Origin: an uncultured Tateyamaria sp.
GTDB taxonomy: Bacteria; Pseudomonadota; Alphaproteobacteria; Rhodobacterales; Rhodobacteraceae
NCBI RefSeq assembly: GCF_947503415.1
Contig: NZ_CANNDS010000001.1
Coordinates: 1,398,501 to 1,462,500, forward strand
Direction: 5' to 3'
Length of the DNA stretch: 64,000 nucleotides
Numbering within the stretch: position 1 is the stretch's first letter; each line of letters opens with the position of its first letter. Positions 32,750 through 42,171 of the stretch are shown here, in pieces. The notes under the pieces were generated by a model. That model had not been told where the DNA came from. It was given only the letters and a program-made list of their open reading frames with translations, and made no database searches. The position numbers were made by a program, and so were the translations under genes.

Positions 32750-33850
32750 TCATCGTACAACGAATTCAGCGTGGAGCGCGCCCGCAGCCTTGATGCTCTT
32801 CAGAATGTCAATCATGTCGCGCGGATCCACTCCGAGTGCATTGAGGCCGGCAATGACTTCGGACAGTGATGCGCCTTCCGGCACTTCCGCCAAACCCGGT
32901 CCATCCTCTTCTTGCAGATCCACTGTGGTCCGCGGCACAACAACGGTCTGACCGTCTGCAAAGGGGTTGGGTTGCACGGCAAGTGGTTGTTCCTGAATGC
33001 GCAACGTAAGGTTTCCTTGCGAAACGGCCACACGAGAGATGCGGACGTCATCCCCCATGACAATGGTGCCGGACCGTTGATCGACCACCACCCGCGCTTT
33101 TCGTTCCGGCTCGACCGCGATGTTTTCAATCCGGCCAAGCGCATGCGCCACGGAGCGCGCACGTGTTTGAGGGATGTTCAACGATACGGTGCCCGAGTCC
33201 AGCATGGTCGCAACCGAGCGTCCAAATACCGAATTGATCGCATCTTCGATCCGAGCAGCCGTTGTGAAATCGGGATCCCGTAACGCCAGCCGCATATCGG
33301 TCAAACTGCTGAGCTCGAAGTCAATTTCGCGCTCGATGCGCGCGCCCGACGGGATGATGCCTGATGTCGGAACCCCCTGGGTCACACGCGCGCCATCGCC
33401 TTCAGCCACCGCACCGCCTGCGATAATTGTACCTTGTGCGACGGCGTAGATCTCGCCGTCAGCTGCGTTCATCGGTGTCATGACCAACGTGCCACCCAGA
33501 AGACTTTTCGCGTCTCCTATTGCGGAAACGGTGATGTCGATCTGGCTGCCACTGCGGGCGAATGGGGGCAGCGTCGATGTGACGATGACGGCTGCCACGT
33601 TTTTCGGGCGAAATTGTTCCCCCGTCACGTTCACGCCCAACCGCTCAAGGATGTTCGTCATGATGTCTTCGGTGAATGGGGCATTGCGCAAGCCGTCACC
33701 CGTGCCATCCAGTCCGACAACCAGTCCATACCCCACAAGATCATTGCCGCGAACGCCGTCAAAATCGACCAGATCCTTGATGCGGATCGGGCTGGCTGAC
33801 GCGATGGTGCCGCAAACGAGCGCCAGAATGCAGATCAAATACCGCATCAT
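32750..33850 (-). CDS. flgI: P-ring protein FlgI
   Basis: A 366-residue precursor with a signal peptide (LICILALVCGTIASA, cut before SPIRIKDL). IKDLVDFDGVRGNDLVGYGLVVGLDGTGDGLRNAPFTEDIMTNILERLGVNV is the standard FlgI opening. It ends with VDPRDMIDILKSIKAAGALHAEFVVR. It polymerises in the peptidoglycan layer with help from FlgA. It overlaps flgL by four bases and is the last gene of the flgE-flgK-flgL-flgI run. Confidence 0.96.
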   Translation of the reverse strand: MMRYLICILALVCGTIASASPIRIKDLVDFDGVRGNDLVGYGLVVGLDGTGDGLRNAPFTEDIMTNILERLGVNVTGEQFRPKNVAAVIVTSTLPPFARSGSQIDITVSAIGDAKSLLGGTLVMTPMNAADGEIYAVAQGTIIAGGAVAEGDGARVTQGVPTSGIIPSGARIEREIDFELSSLTDMRLALRDPDFTTAARIEDAINSVFGRSVATMLDSGTVSLNIPQTRARSVAHALGRIENIAVEPERKARVVVDQRSGTIVMGDDVRISRVAVSQGNLTLRIQEQPLAVQPNPFADGQTVVVPRTTVDLQEEDGPGLAEVPEGASLSEVIAGLNALGVDPRDMIDILKSIKAAGALHAEFVVR

Positions 33851-34854
33851 CGTATGAAATTCACAAGTGAAAGACCGGACATTCTCGAGGTGATGGTATA
33901 TAGGCTTTGAAGCTGGAATTGGACTGCCTCCAATTGTGTTGCGGTGTCATATGGGTCGGCTTGAAGCAGAGCACCCTTGGCGAATTGCAGCGAGGTGTCC
34001 CGGGCAGCATTCTGGGTTGCGATGGTATCGATCCGTGCTTCGGCTGCACCAAGCGCGCCTCGTGTTGCGATCAAATCATCTTTCGCTGAGAACAAGTCGC
34101 GGCCCGCAATGGAAAGCAGTTCCTGTTGCTCGACACCATCAAGGCCAAGACTGTCGTCTGCGGCAATTGCTGCCATAGCCGCACCTTTGATCAAATCGCG
34201 AAAAACCGCGTCATTGGCCTTTAGATCAACGGCAACCTGTTCATCTTCCGACACCTGGAACGGCGCGATTGACGCGTCCGACCCCACATATGCGGATGCG
34301 CTGAAGCCGGCTGGATCATCGAACCACTGATCGACGGCGGTGCTGATGTCTGATGGTGTTGTATTTCCGGCGATTGCAGCCCGCAAATCAGCGAGGATCG
34401 TATCCGCGCTGTTGAGGGCAGCCCTGTCAGTTGCGGCACCCGCAAACAGTGACCGCCCGGCGCTTGATGTGTTGAGCGCAGAAACGATGGCCGTCATTTC
34501 ACTTTCGGCATCAGCCGACATCTGGTCCAGAACCGGGCCGACCGTGTTCGATGCGATTGTCAGCAGGGCTGAGCTCAAGTTGGTCGCGCTTGCGTCAATT
34601 CTGCTCAAGGCCGTTTGAGCAGACGACGCGTATTGTGCGGCTTCGGTTCCGGCGACCTTGTAGCCGGACAGCGTGCGCAAATCGCCCTCGATATCCGACA
34701 GATAGCTGACGTTTCCGGCCAAAACCGACTTCACATCGCTCACCTGCCCGGTGGTAAGTTCTTCGTTAAGGCGCGTCATGTCCGCCTTCAACGCCGCACC
34801 CCGTCGTTGCAACAGGAACGTTTGCGCCAGATCGCCCAGTCCAAAGCTGCTCAT
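33847..34854 (-). CDS. flgL: Hook-filament junction protein FlgL
   Basis: A 335-residue flagellin-like protein: SSFGLGDLAQTFLLQRRGAALKADMTRLNEELTTGQVSDVKSVL at the start, and LYTITSRMSGLSLVNFIR at the end, as expected for FlgL. It joins FlgK to the filament. I chose the ATG at 34854 because GAGGA lies seven bases upstream; a TTG six bases earlier would be too close to it. Confidence 0.88.
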   Translation of the reverse strand: MSSFGLGDLAQTFLLQRRGAALKADMTRLNEELTTGQVSDVKSVLAGNVSYLSDIEGDLRTLSGYKVAGTEAAQYASSAQTALSRIDASATNLSSALLTIASNTVGPVLDQMSADAESEMTAIVSALNTSSAGRSLFAGAATDRAALNSADTILADLRAAIAGNTTPSDISTAVDQWFDDPAGFSASAYVGSDASIAPFQVSEDEQVAVDLKANDAVFRDLIKGAAMAAIAADDSLGLDGVEQQELLSIAGRDLFSAKDDLIATRGALGAAEARIDTIATQNAARDTSLQFAKGALLQADPYDTATQLEAVQFQLQSLYTITSRMSGLSLVNFIR

Positions 34855-34856
34855 GC

Positions 34857-36311
34857 TCAAATCCTCAGAAGTGTGTCGAACATCTCGTCGACGGTTGAAA
34901 GCACGCGGGCATTGGCCGCATAGGCTTGTTCAAGAACCATAAGCGCCTGTATCTCGGCGTCCGTGTCGACACCGTCTGCAAGCGCAAGTTGCGTAAGCTC
35001 GTTCAATTGGGCGGATGCAAAAGACAGTTGCCGGTCTTCCCGCAGCCGATCCGATCCAATCTGCGATGACAGGCTGGCCACGATGCCTTCGACACTCAGG
35101 GAGGATGGGCCAAAATCACCGGACGCTTGTGGCCGCGTCGTACTCAGGACATCGGTCAATGCAATCAACAGGGATGCATCGCCAGCATCGCCGGGTGCTG
35201 CCGCGCCAAGACCGTCGCGGATGCGCCAGCTTTCACCGCCTTGGTCAATGTCGACAAGCGCATTAAGCGACAAGCGGTTTGCCAGCCCGGTTTCGCTGGC
35301 GGTGTCCAGCGGATCGCCTGAATCCGTGAACAACCCCGGGTCCCCGACGCCAAGTGTCGGATCGACAGAGCTGTCTTCGAAGCGTTCGACCAGATCGCGT
35401 GCCAATGCATCGACTTGGGATTGTGCGTTCGGCGCGATTTCGTCCCGGATCTGAAATTGAGCGATCAGCGTGCCGCCTCTGAGACGTCCGTTGGTTGAGG
35501 ATGTGTTTATGGACACACCGTTGATCGTCAGGCCGGACAAAGTGCCGTCTTCAATCGACTCGTAGGGCGTTACCGTGTTGGCAGGCTCAAACCCGAGTTC
35601 GGCGGCGCGCCCTTCAAGCAGAACCGTCCCACCGGTCGAATACAAGGCGACGGCGCCATGATCGCGCGCAACCAGCCGTACCGGTACCATCTCGCTGATT
35701 TCGTCAATCAGCAGTTGACGTTGATCTTCGAGAGCGGACGCATTCACGCGGCTTGAATTGGTTGAAACGATCTGTGCGTTCAGCGTTTCGACCCCTTTGA
35801 GCGCATCGTTCAGGCGCGTGACCTGTGCATCAATGCTGCGGTCCGCTTGTGATCGCGTATCCTGAATACCCTGGGCCACCGCGTTGATCGATTGCGCCAG
35901 ATCCTTGGCCCCGAACGCCACGGCCGTTAACCGTTCGGTGGCGTCTGGACGGCTGCTTGCAGTGATCAGGCTTTGTTCGAAATCGGCAACGCGCGCTGCC
36001 AAGGACCCGATCTGGTCCGGCGTGCCGATCAGGTCTTCGATGCGGGTCAATGCGGTTGTCGTATCGTTTCGATACCCGGTCTCCGCCGCGGCGAGGCGGC
36101 GATCATTGATGATCTGCTGATCCACATGCCGCACGACCCCGTTGACGCGCACGCCAATCGCGGGGCCCGTGCTGTCAGACGAAATCGACAACGTGCGACG
36201 CGCATATCCTGGCGTGTTTGCATTGGCGATATTGCCCGACACGATCTCTGATCCGCGGCTCACGGCCCGGATACCCGACATTGCCGAGGATAGTGCGCTG
36301 GTCAGAGACAT
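34857..36311 (-). CDS. flgK: Hook-filament junction protein FlgK
   Basis: A 484-residue protein. The axial start motif is LSSAMSGIRAVSRGSEIVSGNIANANTPGYARRTLSI. The C-terminal LTQLALADGVDTDAEIQALMVLEQAYAANARVLSTVDEMFDTLLRI is the FlgK end. It forms the first junction layer on the hook. The stop lies two bases before the flgL start. A 38-bp gap separates it from flgE. Confidence 0.93.
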   Translation of the reverse strand: MSLTSALSSAMSGIRAVSRGSEIVSGNIANANTPGYARRTLSISSDSTGPAIGVRVNGVVRHVDQQIINDRRLAAAETGYRNDTTTALTRIEDLIGTPDQIGSLAARVADFEQSLITASSRPDATERLTAVAFGAKDLAQSINAVAQGIQDTRSQADRSIDAQVTRLNDALKGVETLNAQIVSTNSSRVNASALEDQRQLLIDEISEMVPVRLVARDHGAVALYSTGGTVLLEGRAAELGFEPANTVTPYESIEDGTLSGLTINGVSINTSSTNGRLRGGTLIAQFQIRDEIAPNAQSQVDALARDLVERFEDSSVDPTLGVGDPGLFTDSGDPLDTASETGLANRLSLNALVDIDQGGESWRIRDGLGAAAPGDAGDASLLIALTDVLSTTRPQASGDFGPSSLSVEGIVASLSSQIGSDRLREDRQLSFASAQLNELTQLALADGVDTDAEIQALMVLEQAYAANARVLSTVDEMFDTLLRI

Positions 36312-36349
36312 GATACGGACCCCATTCGTTGTTCAGTTAGAGCTTGCCG

Positions 36350-37651
36350 TTACCGTTTGATGTTCGTGGTTTCCTGCAACATCTCGTCCACGGTTTGGAT
36401 CACCTTGGCATTCGATGAATAGGCGCGTTGTGTCTGGATCATCGCGGTCAGTTCGCCTGCAACATCGACGGCAGATTCTTCACGCGCGTAAGACACGATA
36501 TCACCGGTGGGGCCGTCTCCGGCATTCCACAGAAAGAAGCTCCCGCTTTCGGGTGACGGCAGATAGGTCTGCTGATCAAGTGCGACCATACCGTTCGGGT
36601 TCGGAAGGTCGACCAGCGGTATCTGATAGACGGTCTGGCTGATGCCGGTGTCGAAAAATGCAGTCACGAACCCGTTAGCATCCACCTCGACATTGGTCAT
36701 GTTTCCGACCGGAGAGCCATCTTTGGAAATGGATACGGGCGCGAAGTTGTCCGAAAGCTGGGTCAGGCCGTCGCTGTTCCCTAGCTGACCGATATTGATT
36801 TCAAGCGGCCCGCCCTCAGCGTTGATCACGATACTGCCCGTGGCCGGGTCATACGCCCCGCCCGTGGTAGTGACGACAGACGCCAATGTGCCACCTGCGG
36901 CCCGGCTGTCATCGAACGTCAGAACGTATTCACCGATCACTGCTCCATCAAGCGCGGAGTCGGTCATTTGCACCGTCCACTCGTTCGACGCACCGGTTGC
37001 AGGCACGGTCGGTGTGAAGCTGATGTTGATGTTCTCGGACGTGCCCAGATTGTCGAAGTATTCGACCGACAGGTATTGCACATCGCCAGTTGAATCGGCG
37101 TCGGTGTCTGTGGCGGGCAAGTTCAAGCCCAGCGAAATTTGCGTCGTGGGTTCGCCCGAGAATTGGTTGACGTTGATCTGAACCGGCTCCAACCCATCTG
37201 CAGTGTCCCTCGGGAAGGTGGGTACGGTCCCATCGGGAAGCGCGGGCCAGCCCATCAACACGAGGCCGGAATCGGAGCGCAACACACCCTGCGCATCTGT
37301 TCTGAAAGAGCCGGTCGTCGTCAGATACATCTGGCTGCTGCCGTTGCCGGCATTCACTTCGCTGCTTTGCGCGACGGGCAGCATACCCCGGCCGCGCACG
37401 GCAAGATCGGTGGCGTTCGAGGTGGACACGAGCGAGCCGCGCTGATCGATCAACCGCTCCGTCGATGCGCGTACGCCGCCCGCCGAATATGTTCCGCCAT
37501 TCGAAGAGATGACCAGTGACTGAAAATCCGTCTGGACCCGCTTGTAGCCATAGGTGGAGGAGTTCGCGATATTGTCCGAGATGGACGCAAGCCGCGTTGC
37601 ATTTGCCTGAAGCCCTGCAACACCTGCATTGAGCGAGGAAGAAATCGTCAT
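36350..37651 (-). CDS. flgE: Flagellar hook protein FlgE
   Basis: A 433-residue hook subunit. TISSSLNAGVAGLQANATRLASISDNIANSSTYGYKRVQTDFQSLV carries the axial motif, the middle contains DLAVRGRGMLPVAQSS, and ESAVDVAGELTAMIQTQRAYSSNAKVIQTVDEMLQETTNIKR ends it. I chose the ATG at 37651 with AAAGG seven bases upstream instead of one 24 bases earlier. A CtrA-like site lies about 56 bases upstream. It is the first gene of the hook/junction/P-ring run. Confidence 0.94.
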   Translation of the reverse strand: MTISSSLNAGVAGLQANATRLASISDNIANSSTYGYKRVQTDFQSLVISSNGGTYSAGGVRASTERLIDQRGSLVSTSNATDLAVRGRGMLPVAQSSEVNAGNGSSQMYLTTTGSFRTDAQGVLRSDSGLVLMGWPALPDGTVPTFPRDTADGLEPVQINVNQFSGEPTTQISLGLNLPATDTDADSTGDVQYLSVEYFDNLGTSENINISFTPTVPATGASNEWTVQMTDSALDGAVIGEYVLTFDDSRAAGGTLASVVTTTGGAYDPATGSIVINAEGGPLEINIGQLGNSDGLTQLSDNFAPVSISKDGSPVGNMTNVEVDANGFVTAFFDTGISQTVYQIPLVDLPNPNGMVALDQQTYLPSPESGSFFLWNAGDGPTGDIVSYAREESAVDVAGELTAMIQTQRAYSSNAKVIQTVDEMLQETTNIKR

Positions 37652-37706
37652 GGACACGCCTTTCTGCTGTATCAACCGTATTGGGCCAACAGATAGGGAC
37701 GTTGCC

Positions 37707-37722
37707 TTAACGCCGGGCTAAC
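37707..37722. promoter_or_regulatory. CtrA-like site upstream of flgE
   Basis: TTAA-CGCCGGG-CTAAC differs by one base from TTAA-N7-TTAAC, the CtrA binding consensus of alphaproteobacteria. It is in the 98-bp gap between motB and flgE, where a promoter for flgE would lie. Direct control by CtrA is inferred. Confidence 0.4.
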
Positions 37723-37749
37723 AGATAAAATCCAACGTATTCGCGTGCA

Positions 37750-38589
37750 CTACTTGCGCAAAAAGATGACTTCGATCCGGTTGTTGCGGACGGCCATGGG
37801 GTTCTTGGCAACCGTCTCGCGGTCGGCATGCCCCGTCACCCGTTGAATACGCTGCGGCACGACACCCGTTTGCTCAAGAAGGCTGCGCGTCGCATCCGCC
37901 CGTGCCGCGGACATCTGCCAGGTCGACTGTTCCGCAACCACGATGGGTTGTGACGGGACATGGCCCTCAACAGCGATGTCGTTTTCGACGGTTTTCGAGG
38001 CTTCTGTAATCAGCTGGACCAGATTGCGCAGCAATGGCGTGGGCGTGTCGGTGCCATCTTCGAACAGCCGGACGCCATCAAGCTCGAACAGCTCGATCAC
38101 CAGCCCTTCGTCGGTCAGACGGGTCACAATATGCTGGAGATCATTGTCCAGCACCTTGGTTTCGCCGCCCTTGCCAATCAACTGCGCCTCGACGCTCTCA
38201 AAGACCTCATCCTGTTCCGCAGTCAGGTCGCCCGCGTCTTGCGAACCCAACTCACCCCGGGCCTGTTTGGATTCGGTTGGGCGCTTCGAACTGGCCCCGG
38301 TGCCGTTCTGCGGCAACGTCACTTCAGAAAACACACTGTCCCCGCCAAAGCTGCCATCACCACCCCCGGACACCCGGTTGATCGGGATCGTGGGCGAGAA
38401 ATAATCGGCAATGCCCTTGCGCTGTTTTTCGGTCGTTGCGTTCAACAGCCACATCAACATGAAGAAGGCCATCATCGCAGTCACGAAGTCCGCATAGGCC
38501 ACTTTCCAGGCGCCACCATGGTGTCCACCACCGCTGATAACCTTCTTCTTCTTGATGATGATTGGCCGCGCATTGGCTTGCACGCTCAT
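37750..38589 (-). CDS. motB: Flagellar stator protein MotB
   Basis: A 279-residue protein. The membrane segment with ion-carrying Asp34 reads VAYADFVTAMMAFFMLMWLLNAT and is followed by the plug region KGIADYFSPTIP. The OmpA-like peptidoglycan-binding domain is at the end: VEGHVPSQPIV, then RADATRSLLEQTGVVPQRIQRVTGHADR, then RNNRIEVIFLRK. A long acidic linker (about 65-160) separates them. I chose the ATG at 38589 with GAGG seven bases upstream. It is unlinked from motA, unlike the enterobacterial arrangement. Confidence 0.95.
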   Translation of the reverse strand: MSVQANARPIIIKKKKVISGGGHHGGAWKVAYADFVTAMMAFFMLMWLLNATTEKQRKGIADYFSPTIPINRVSGGGDGSFGGDSVFSEVTLPQNGTGASSKRPTESKQARGELGSQDAGDLTAEQDEVFESVEAQLIGKGGETKVLDNDLQHIVTRLTDEGLVIELFELDGVRLFEDGTDTPTPLLRNLVQLITEASKTVENDIAVEGHVPSQPIVVAEQSTWQMSAARADATRSLLEQTGVVPQRIQRVTGHADRETVAKNPMAVRNNRIEVIFLRK

Positions 38590-38636
38590 GTCCACACCTC
38601 ACATTTCACCCAAGGCCATCGGTAGCATGCCGCGCG

Positions 38637-38652
38637 TTACGGCTGGCTTAAC
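38637..38652. promoter_or_regulatory. CtrA-like site upstream of motB
   Basis: TTAC-GGCTGGC-TTAAC differs by one base from TTAA-N7-TTAAC. It lies 48 bases upstream of the motB start in the divergent gap with the MFS gene. Together with the similar site before flgE it suggests CtrA control of late flagellar genes, as known in Caulobacter and Rhodobacter. Confidence 0.4.
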
Positions 38653-38719
38653 ACATAGAATTGTCAGCAACTTGCGACGCTGCGCTTGCGCAGGCGGGCG
38701 CGCGGTGCGCAGATACGGC

Positions 38720-39934
38720 ATGATCTCATCCGCACATGACAGCCGTTACTCCTGGATGCGTCTTGGCCTGACGCTGCTGATCGCCATGGTCGCAAATGTC
38801 GGCATGTGGGCGATCATTGTGATCATGCCCGCGGTCGAGGCCGAGTTCGGGGTCAGCCGCGCGGCAGCCAGCATGCCTTACACGTTGACCATGGTGGGCT
38901 TTGCGGTCGGCAATTTCGTGGTCGGACGGGCCGTGGACAAGTGGGGCGTCACGCCGGTTCTGGTTGTCTGCGCCGTGGGGATTGCAGCGGGATACGGGCT
39001 GGCGATGCTCAGCGGGTCGATCTGGGCGCTTTCTCTTGCGCAGCTTTTGGTCGGGTTGGGCACCTCGGTGGGCTTTGGGCCGCTGATTGCCGATATCTCG
39101 CACTGGTTCCTGAAGCGGCGGGGCATCGCTGTGGCGATTGCGGCCAGCGGCAATTACCTCTCCGGTGCCATCTGGCCGATCTTGCTGGCCGATATTCTCG
39201 AAACGCAGGGATGGCGGATGGCCTATGCCGTGCTGGCCATCGTGACCTTGAGTGTCGTGATCCCGCTGGCGTTTACCCTGCGCCGCCAAGTGCCCGAGGC
39301 GGCACACCAGATGGCAGAGACGATGTCGTCCGGCAACGCGGCCTCCGTGGGGCTGCCGCCGCGGGCATTGGCATGGCTTTTAGGCATGGCGGGCATCGGC
39401 TGCTGCGTGGCGATGTCGATGCCACAGGTGCATATTGTCAGTTACTGCGTCGACCTTGGATATGGCCCCGCCGTCGGGGCCGAGATGTTGGCGCTGATGT
39501 TGCTGGGCGGCGTCGGGTCGCGGCTGGTGTCCGGCCTGCTGGCGGACCGGCTTGGCGGGGTGCGGACGTTGCTGCTTGGATCGGTGCTGCAATGCATCGC
39601 ACTGGTGCTGTACCTGCCATCCGACGCGCTTGTATCGCTTTACGTGGTCAGCCTGATCTTCGGGCTCAGCCAGGGCGGGATCGTGCCCAGCTATGCCATC
39701 ATCGTGCGGGAATACATGCCCGCACGCGAAGCGGGCGCGCGCGTCGGCTTTGTGATGATGGCAACGATCTTGGGCATGGCGCTGGGCGGGTGGATGTCGG
39801 GCTGGGTCTATGACGTGACGGGCAGCTACCAGATGGCGTTCTGGAACGGGATCGCGTGGAACGGGCTGAACATTGCCATCATGGTCTGGCTGCTGATGCG
39901 GGGCCGCCCGCGACGGGTGCTTCAACCCGCCTGA
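38720..39934 (+). CDS. MFS transporter (12-TM permease), substrate unknown
   Basis: A 404-residue major-facilitator protein with twelve hydrophobic segments. The loop 2-3 motif is GRAVDKWGVTPVLVV, a second copy in the other half is GLLADRLGGVRTLLL, and the fifth-segment region includes ASGNYLSGAIWPILLADILETQGWRMAY. Its pattern recalls monocarboxylate/oxalate-type MFS permeases. I take the ATG at 38720 (MISSAHDSRYSW); the frame stays open upstream into the motB promoter. No neighbour suggests a substrate. First gene outside the flagellar cluster. Confidence 0.8.
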   Translation: MISSAHDSRYSWMRLGLTLLIAMVANVGMWAIIVIMPAVEAEFGVSRAAASMPYTLTMVGFAVGNFVVGRAVDKWGVTPVLVVCAVGIAAGYGLAMLSGSIWALSLAQLLVGLGTSVGFGPLIADISHWFLKRRGIAVAIAASGNYLSGAIWPILLADILETQGWRMAYAVLAIVTLSVVIPLAFTLRRQVPEAAHQMAETMSSGNAASVGLPPRALAWLLGMAGIGCCVAMSMPQVHIVSYCVDLGYGPAVGAEMLALMLLGGVGSRLVSGLLADRLGGVRTLLLGSVLQCIALVLYLPSDALVSLYVVSLIFGLSQGGIVPSYAIIVREYMPAREAGARVGFVMMATILGMALGGWMSGWVYDVTGSYQMAFWNGIAWNGLNIAIMVWLLMRGRPRRVLQPA

Positions 39935-40039
39935 CGGCACCAACGGCGCTACGCCCATGCTCAGGACGCCTCGGCTCAGGGCGCGTTCTCTACGAAAGGC
40001 CTGTAAAAACTTCGAATGATCAAACAGCGCCAATCGTAA

Positions 40040-40058
40040 GGCGGACGTGTCGTCCGCC
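40040..40058. terminator. Hairpin between MFS gene and trhO
   Basis: GGCGGACG-TGT-CGTCCGCC is a perfect 8-bp stem with a 3-base loop between two convergent genes. The minus strand continues TTACGATT, a weak T-run, so it most likely serves trhO; it could act both ways. Confidence 0.55.
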
Positions 40059-40070
40059 CCGGCCCCTGCC

Positions 40071-40994
40071 TCAGCCCTTGTCAGGCACCATCGGGCCGCT
40101 CAGGTGATCCTCACCCCGGGCGCGGGCCAGTTCGATCTGCTTCTGACGCTCGCGAAAGCGGGCCTTGTCGTCAGCGCTTGTCTCATCCACGCAGTGGTGG
40201 CAACTGACACCGGCCTCATAGTCCGGGCGCTCCATGTCCTTGGGCAGGATCGGACGGCGGCAGGCGTGACACAGCTGATGCGGGCCGACCTTGAGGTCAT
40301 GGCCAACGCTCACGCGCCCATCAAAGACAAAGCATTCGCCCTGCCACGTGCTGTCCGTCGCGGGCACTTCTTCGAGGTATTTCAGAATGCCGCCCTTGAG
40401 GTGGAACACATCCTCGACACCCTGACCCAGCAGGTAGTTCGTGGACTTCTCGCACCGGATGCCGCCCGTGCAGAACATCGCCACCTTCTTGTTGTGAAAG
40501 CGGTGCTTGTTTTCTTCCCACCACGCCGGAAACTCGCCAAAGCTGCGGGTGGTGGGGTCGATGGCACCGTCGAATGTGCCGATGGCAACTTCGTAGTCAT
40601 TGCGGGTGTCGATGACGGCCACATCCTCGCGCCCGATCAACGCGTTCCAGTCGGCGGGGTCCACGTAGTGACCGACGCGCGCGGCCGGGTCCACATCGGG
40701 CTGGCCCATGGTCACGATCTCGCGCTTGAGGCGCACTTTCATCTTGCCGAAAGGGGCGGTGTCGCTGGTGCTTTCCTTCCATTCGAGGTCAGCACATCCG
40801 GGCAGGGCGCGAATATGGGCCAACACGGCGTCAATGCCCGCACGCGGCCCCGCAATGGTGCCATTGATCCCCTCGGGCGCCAGCAGCAGCGTGCCCTTCA
40901 CGTCTTGCCCGCAGCACAGTGCCGCCAACGGTCCCTTGATGGCAGCGGGGTCCGCGAAACGTGTGAAGTGATAAAGAGCTGCGATGGTGTACAT
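40071..40994 (-). CDS. trhO: tRNA uridine-34 hydroxylase TrhO (rhodanese-domain protein)
   Basis: A 307-residue YceA/TrhO protein. The N-terminal acylphosphatase-like domain starts MYTIAALYHFTRFADPAAIKGPL and contains KGTLLLAPEGINGTIAG. The rhodanese domain has VAVIDTRNDYEVAIGTF and active-site loop FCTGGIRCEKST, with Cys175 and the conserved Cys181. A C-terminal Cys cluster (CHACRRPI and SCHHC) is also typical. TrhO makes 5-hydroxyuridine in tRNA wobble positions using O2. I chose the ATG at 40994, where homology to the family begins. Confidence 0.92.
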   Translation of the reverse strand: MYTIAALYHFTRFADPAAIKGPLAALCCGQDVKGTLLLAPEGINGTIAGPRAGIDAVLAHIRALPGCADLEWKESTSDTAPFGKMKVRLKREIVTMGQPDVDPAARVGHYVDPADWNALIGREDVAVIDTRNDYEVAIGTFDGAIDPTTRSFGEFPAWWEENKHRFHNKKVAMFCTGGIRCEKSTNYLLGQGVEDVFHLKGGILKYLEEVPATDSTWQGECFVFDGRVSVGHDLKVGPHQLCHACRRPILPKDMERPDYEAGVSCHHCVDETSADDKARFRERQKQIELARARGEDHLSGPMVPDKG

Positions 40995-41025
40995 GCGCGC
41001 CAAATACGCCCCCCCGCGCCGGGCT

Positions 41026-41451
41026 TCAACCTCCGCCAGACCTTTGCGAGGCTTTGAAGAACAACCACCCCATGACCATCGACCAAATGGCAAGGCAGAC
41101 ACCGATGGATTCCCCATGGCTCAGCTGCAATCCGTGACGGGCAAGGCCGTAAGGCGCGTTCATGAACCAAAGGGTCAGGGTCAGGATGATGGGCGCTCCG
41201 AACAGAACGACAACGGCCCGAAACCAGAACCGGCTGTCCCACAGGATGTCCCGCCACAACAGACGCAGAACCCAAAGGGTGACGACAAGCGCGGCGAACC
41301 ACACCAGCAGCTGCCACATGAACATGGGCTCGGTCCACGTCATGGCGAGGGCCTCGGCCCGAAACAGCCGTGTCGCGTCCGGGCACGCATAGACGTCAAT
41401 GATCCACACGCTGTCGCGCAGGGTGCAAAGGGTGATGTCCGGCTGTTCCAT
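41026..41451 (-). CDS. Small membrane protein of unknown function
   Basis: A 141-residue protein with about three hydrophobic segments: MFMWQLLVWFAALVVTLWVL, FWFRAVVVLFGAPIILTLTLWFM and IGVCLAIWSMVMGWLFF. The first 35 residues are soluble and include two cysteines (CTLRDSVWIIDVYAC). I do not recognise the family. It lies 31 bases upstream of trhO on the same strand and is divergent from pncA. The ribosome site is weak and the start could be the internal ATG of MTWTEP instead. Confidence 0.55.
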   Translation of the reverse strand: MEQPDITLCTLRDSVWIIDVYACPDATRLFRAEALAMTWTEPMFMWQLLVWFAALVVTLWVLRLLWRDILWDSRFWFRAVVVLFGAPIILTLTLWFMNAPYGLARHGLQLSHGESIGVCLAIWSMVMGWLFFKASQRSGGG

Positions 41452-41572
41452 ATGTCGTCACTGTGTAATCCCGCGCCAAACATCGCACATATCCGCTTGC
41501 GCACCAAACGACGCGCCCTTCACCTCTGTCCGTGCAGCGCCTAAACTGCCGCAACCGCATTCGGAGGCTCAC

Positions 41573-42169
41573 ATGTCCCACGCACTCATCGTGATCGACG
41601 TCCAGAACGACTTTTGCCCACGCGGCGCGTTGGCCGTGCCCGGTGGGGATGAGATTGTCGAGGGCATCAACGCGTTGATGTCCGATTTCAATGCGGTGAT
41701 CCTGACACAGGACTGGCACCCGGGCGGCCACTCGTCCTTTGCATCGTCGCATGACGGCAAGACCCCGTACGAGGTGATCGAGATGCCATACGGCCCGCAG
41801 GTGCTGTGGCCGGATCACTGCATTCAGGGCTCGGACGGGGCGATGTTCCATGCCGACCTGAACACCGACCGCGCCGACATGATCGTGCGGAAAGGCTACC
41901 GGCAGGGCATCGACAGCTATTCGGCGTTCTTCGAAAATGACCACAAGACCCCGACAGGGCTCGAAGGATACCTGCGGACCCGTGGGATAACCGACCTGAC
42001 ACTTGTGGGGCTCGCCACGGACTTCTGCGTGAACTTCTCGGCCGTGGACGCGGCAAGGCTCGGGTTCAAGGTCGAGGTGCGCATGGACCTGTGCCGGGCC
42101 ATCGATCTGGACGGGTCGCTGGCTTCCGCGCAATCGGGGATGGCAGCCGCCGGTGTCACGCTTGTTTGA
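41573..42169 (+). CDS. pncA: Nicotinamidase PncA
   Basis: A 198-residue isochorismatase-fold hydrolase. ALIVIDVQNDFCPRGALAVPGGDEI holds the catalytic Asp9, HPGGHSSFASSH supplies the metal-binding histidines, and GLATDFCVNFSAVDAARLGF has the nucleophilic Cys. The middle includes PDHCIQGSDGAMF, common to nicotinamidases. It converts nicotinamide to nicotinate in NAD salvage. GGAGG precedes the ATG at 41573. pncB follows after 71 bp, so the two consecutive steps are linked. Confidence 0.93.
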   Translation: MSHALIVIDVQNDFCPRGALAVPGGDEIVEGINALMSDFNAVILTQDWHPGGHSSFASSHDGKTPYEVIEMPYGPQVLWPDHCIQGSDGAMFHADLNTDRADMIVRKGYRQGIDSYSAFFENDHKTPTGLEGYLRTRGITDLTLVGLATDFCVNFSAVDAARLGFKVEVRMDLCRAIDLDGSLASAQSGMAAAGVTLV

Positions 42170-42171
42170 CT

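Noticed and set aside
40047-41057. Plus-strand open frame opposite trhO
   Set aside because: Shadow of the rhodanese gene; no start signal and no motif.
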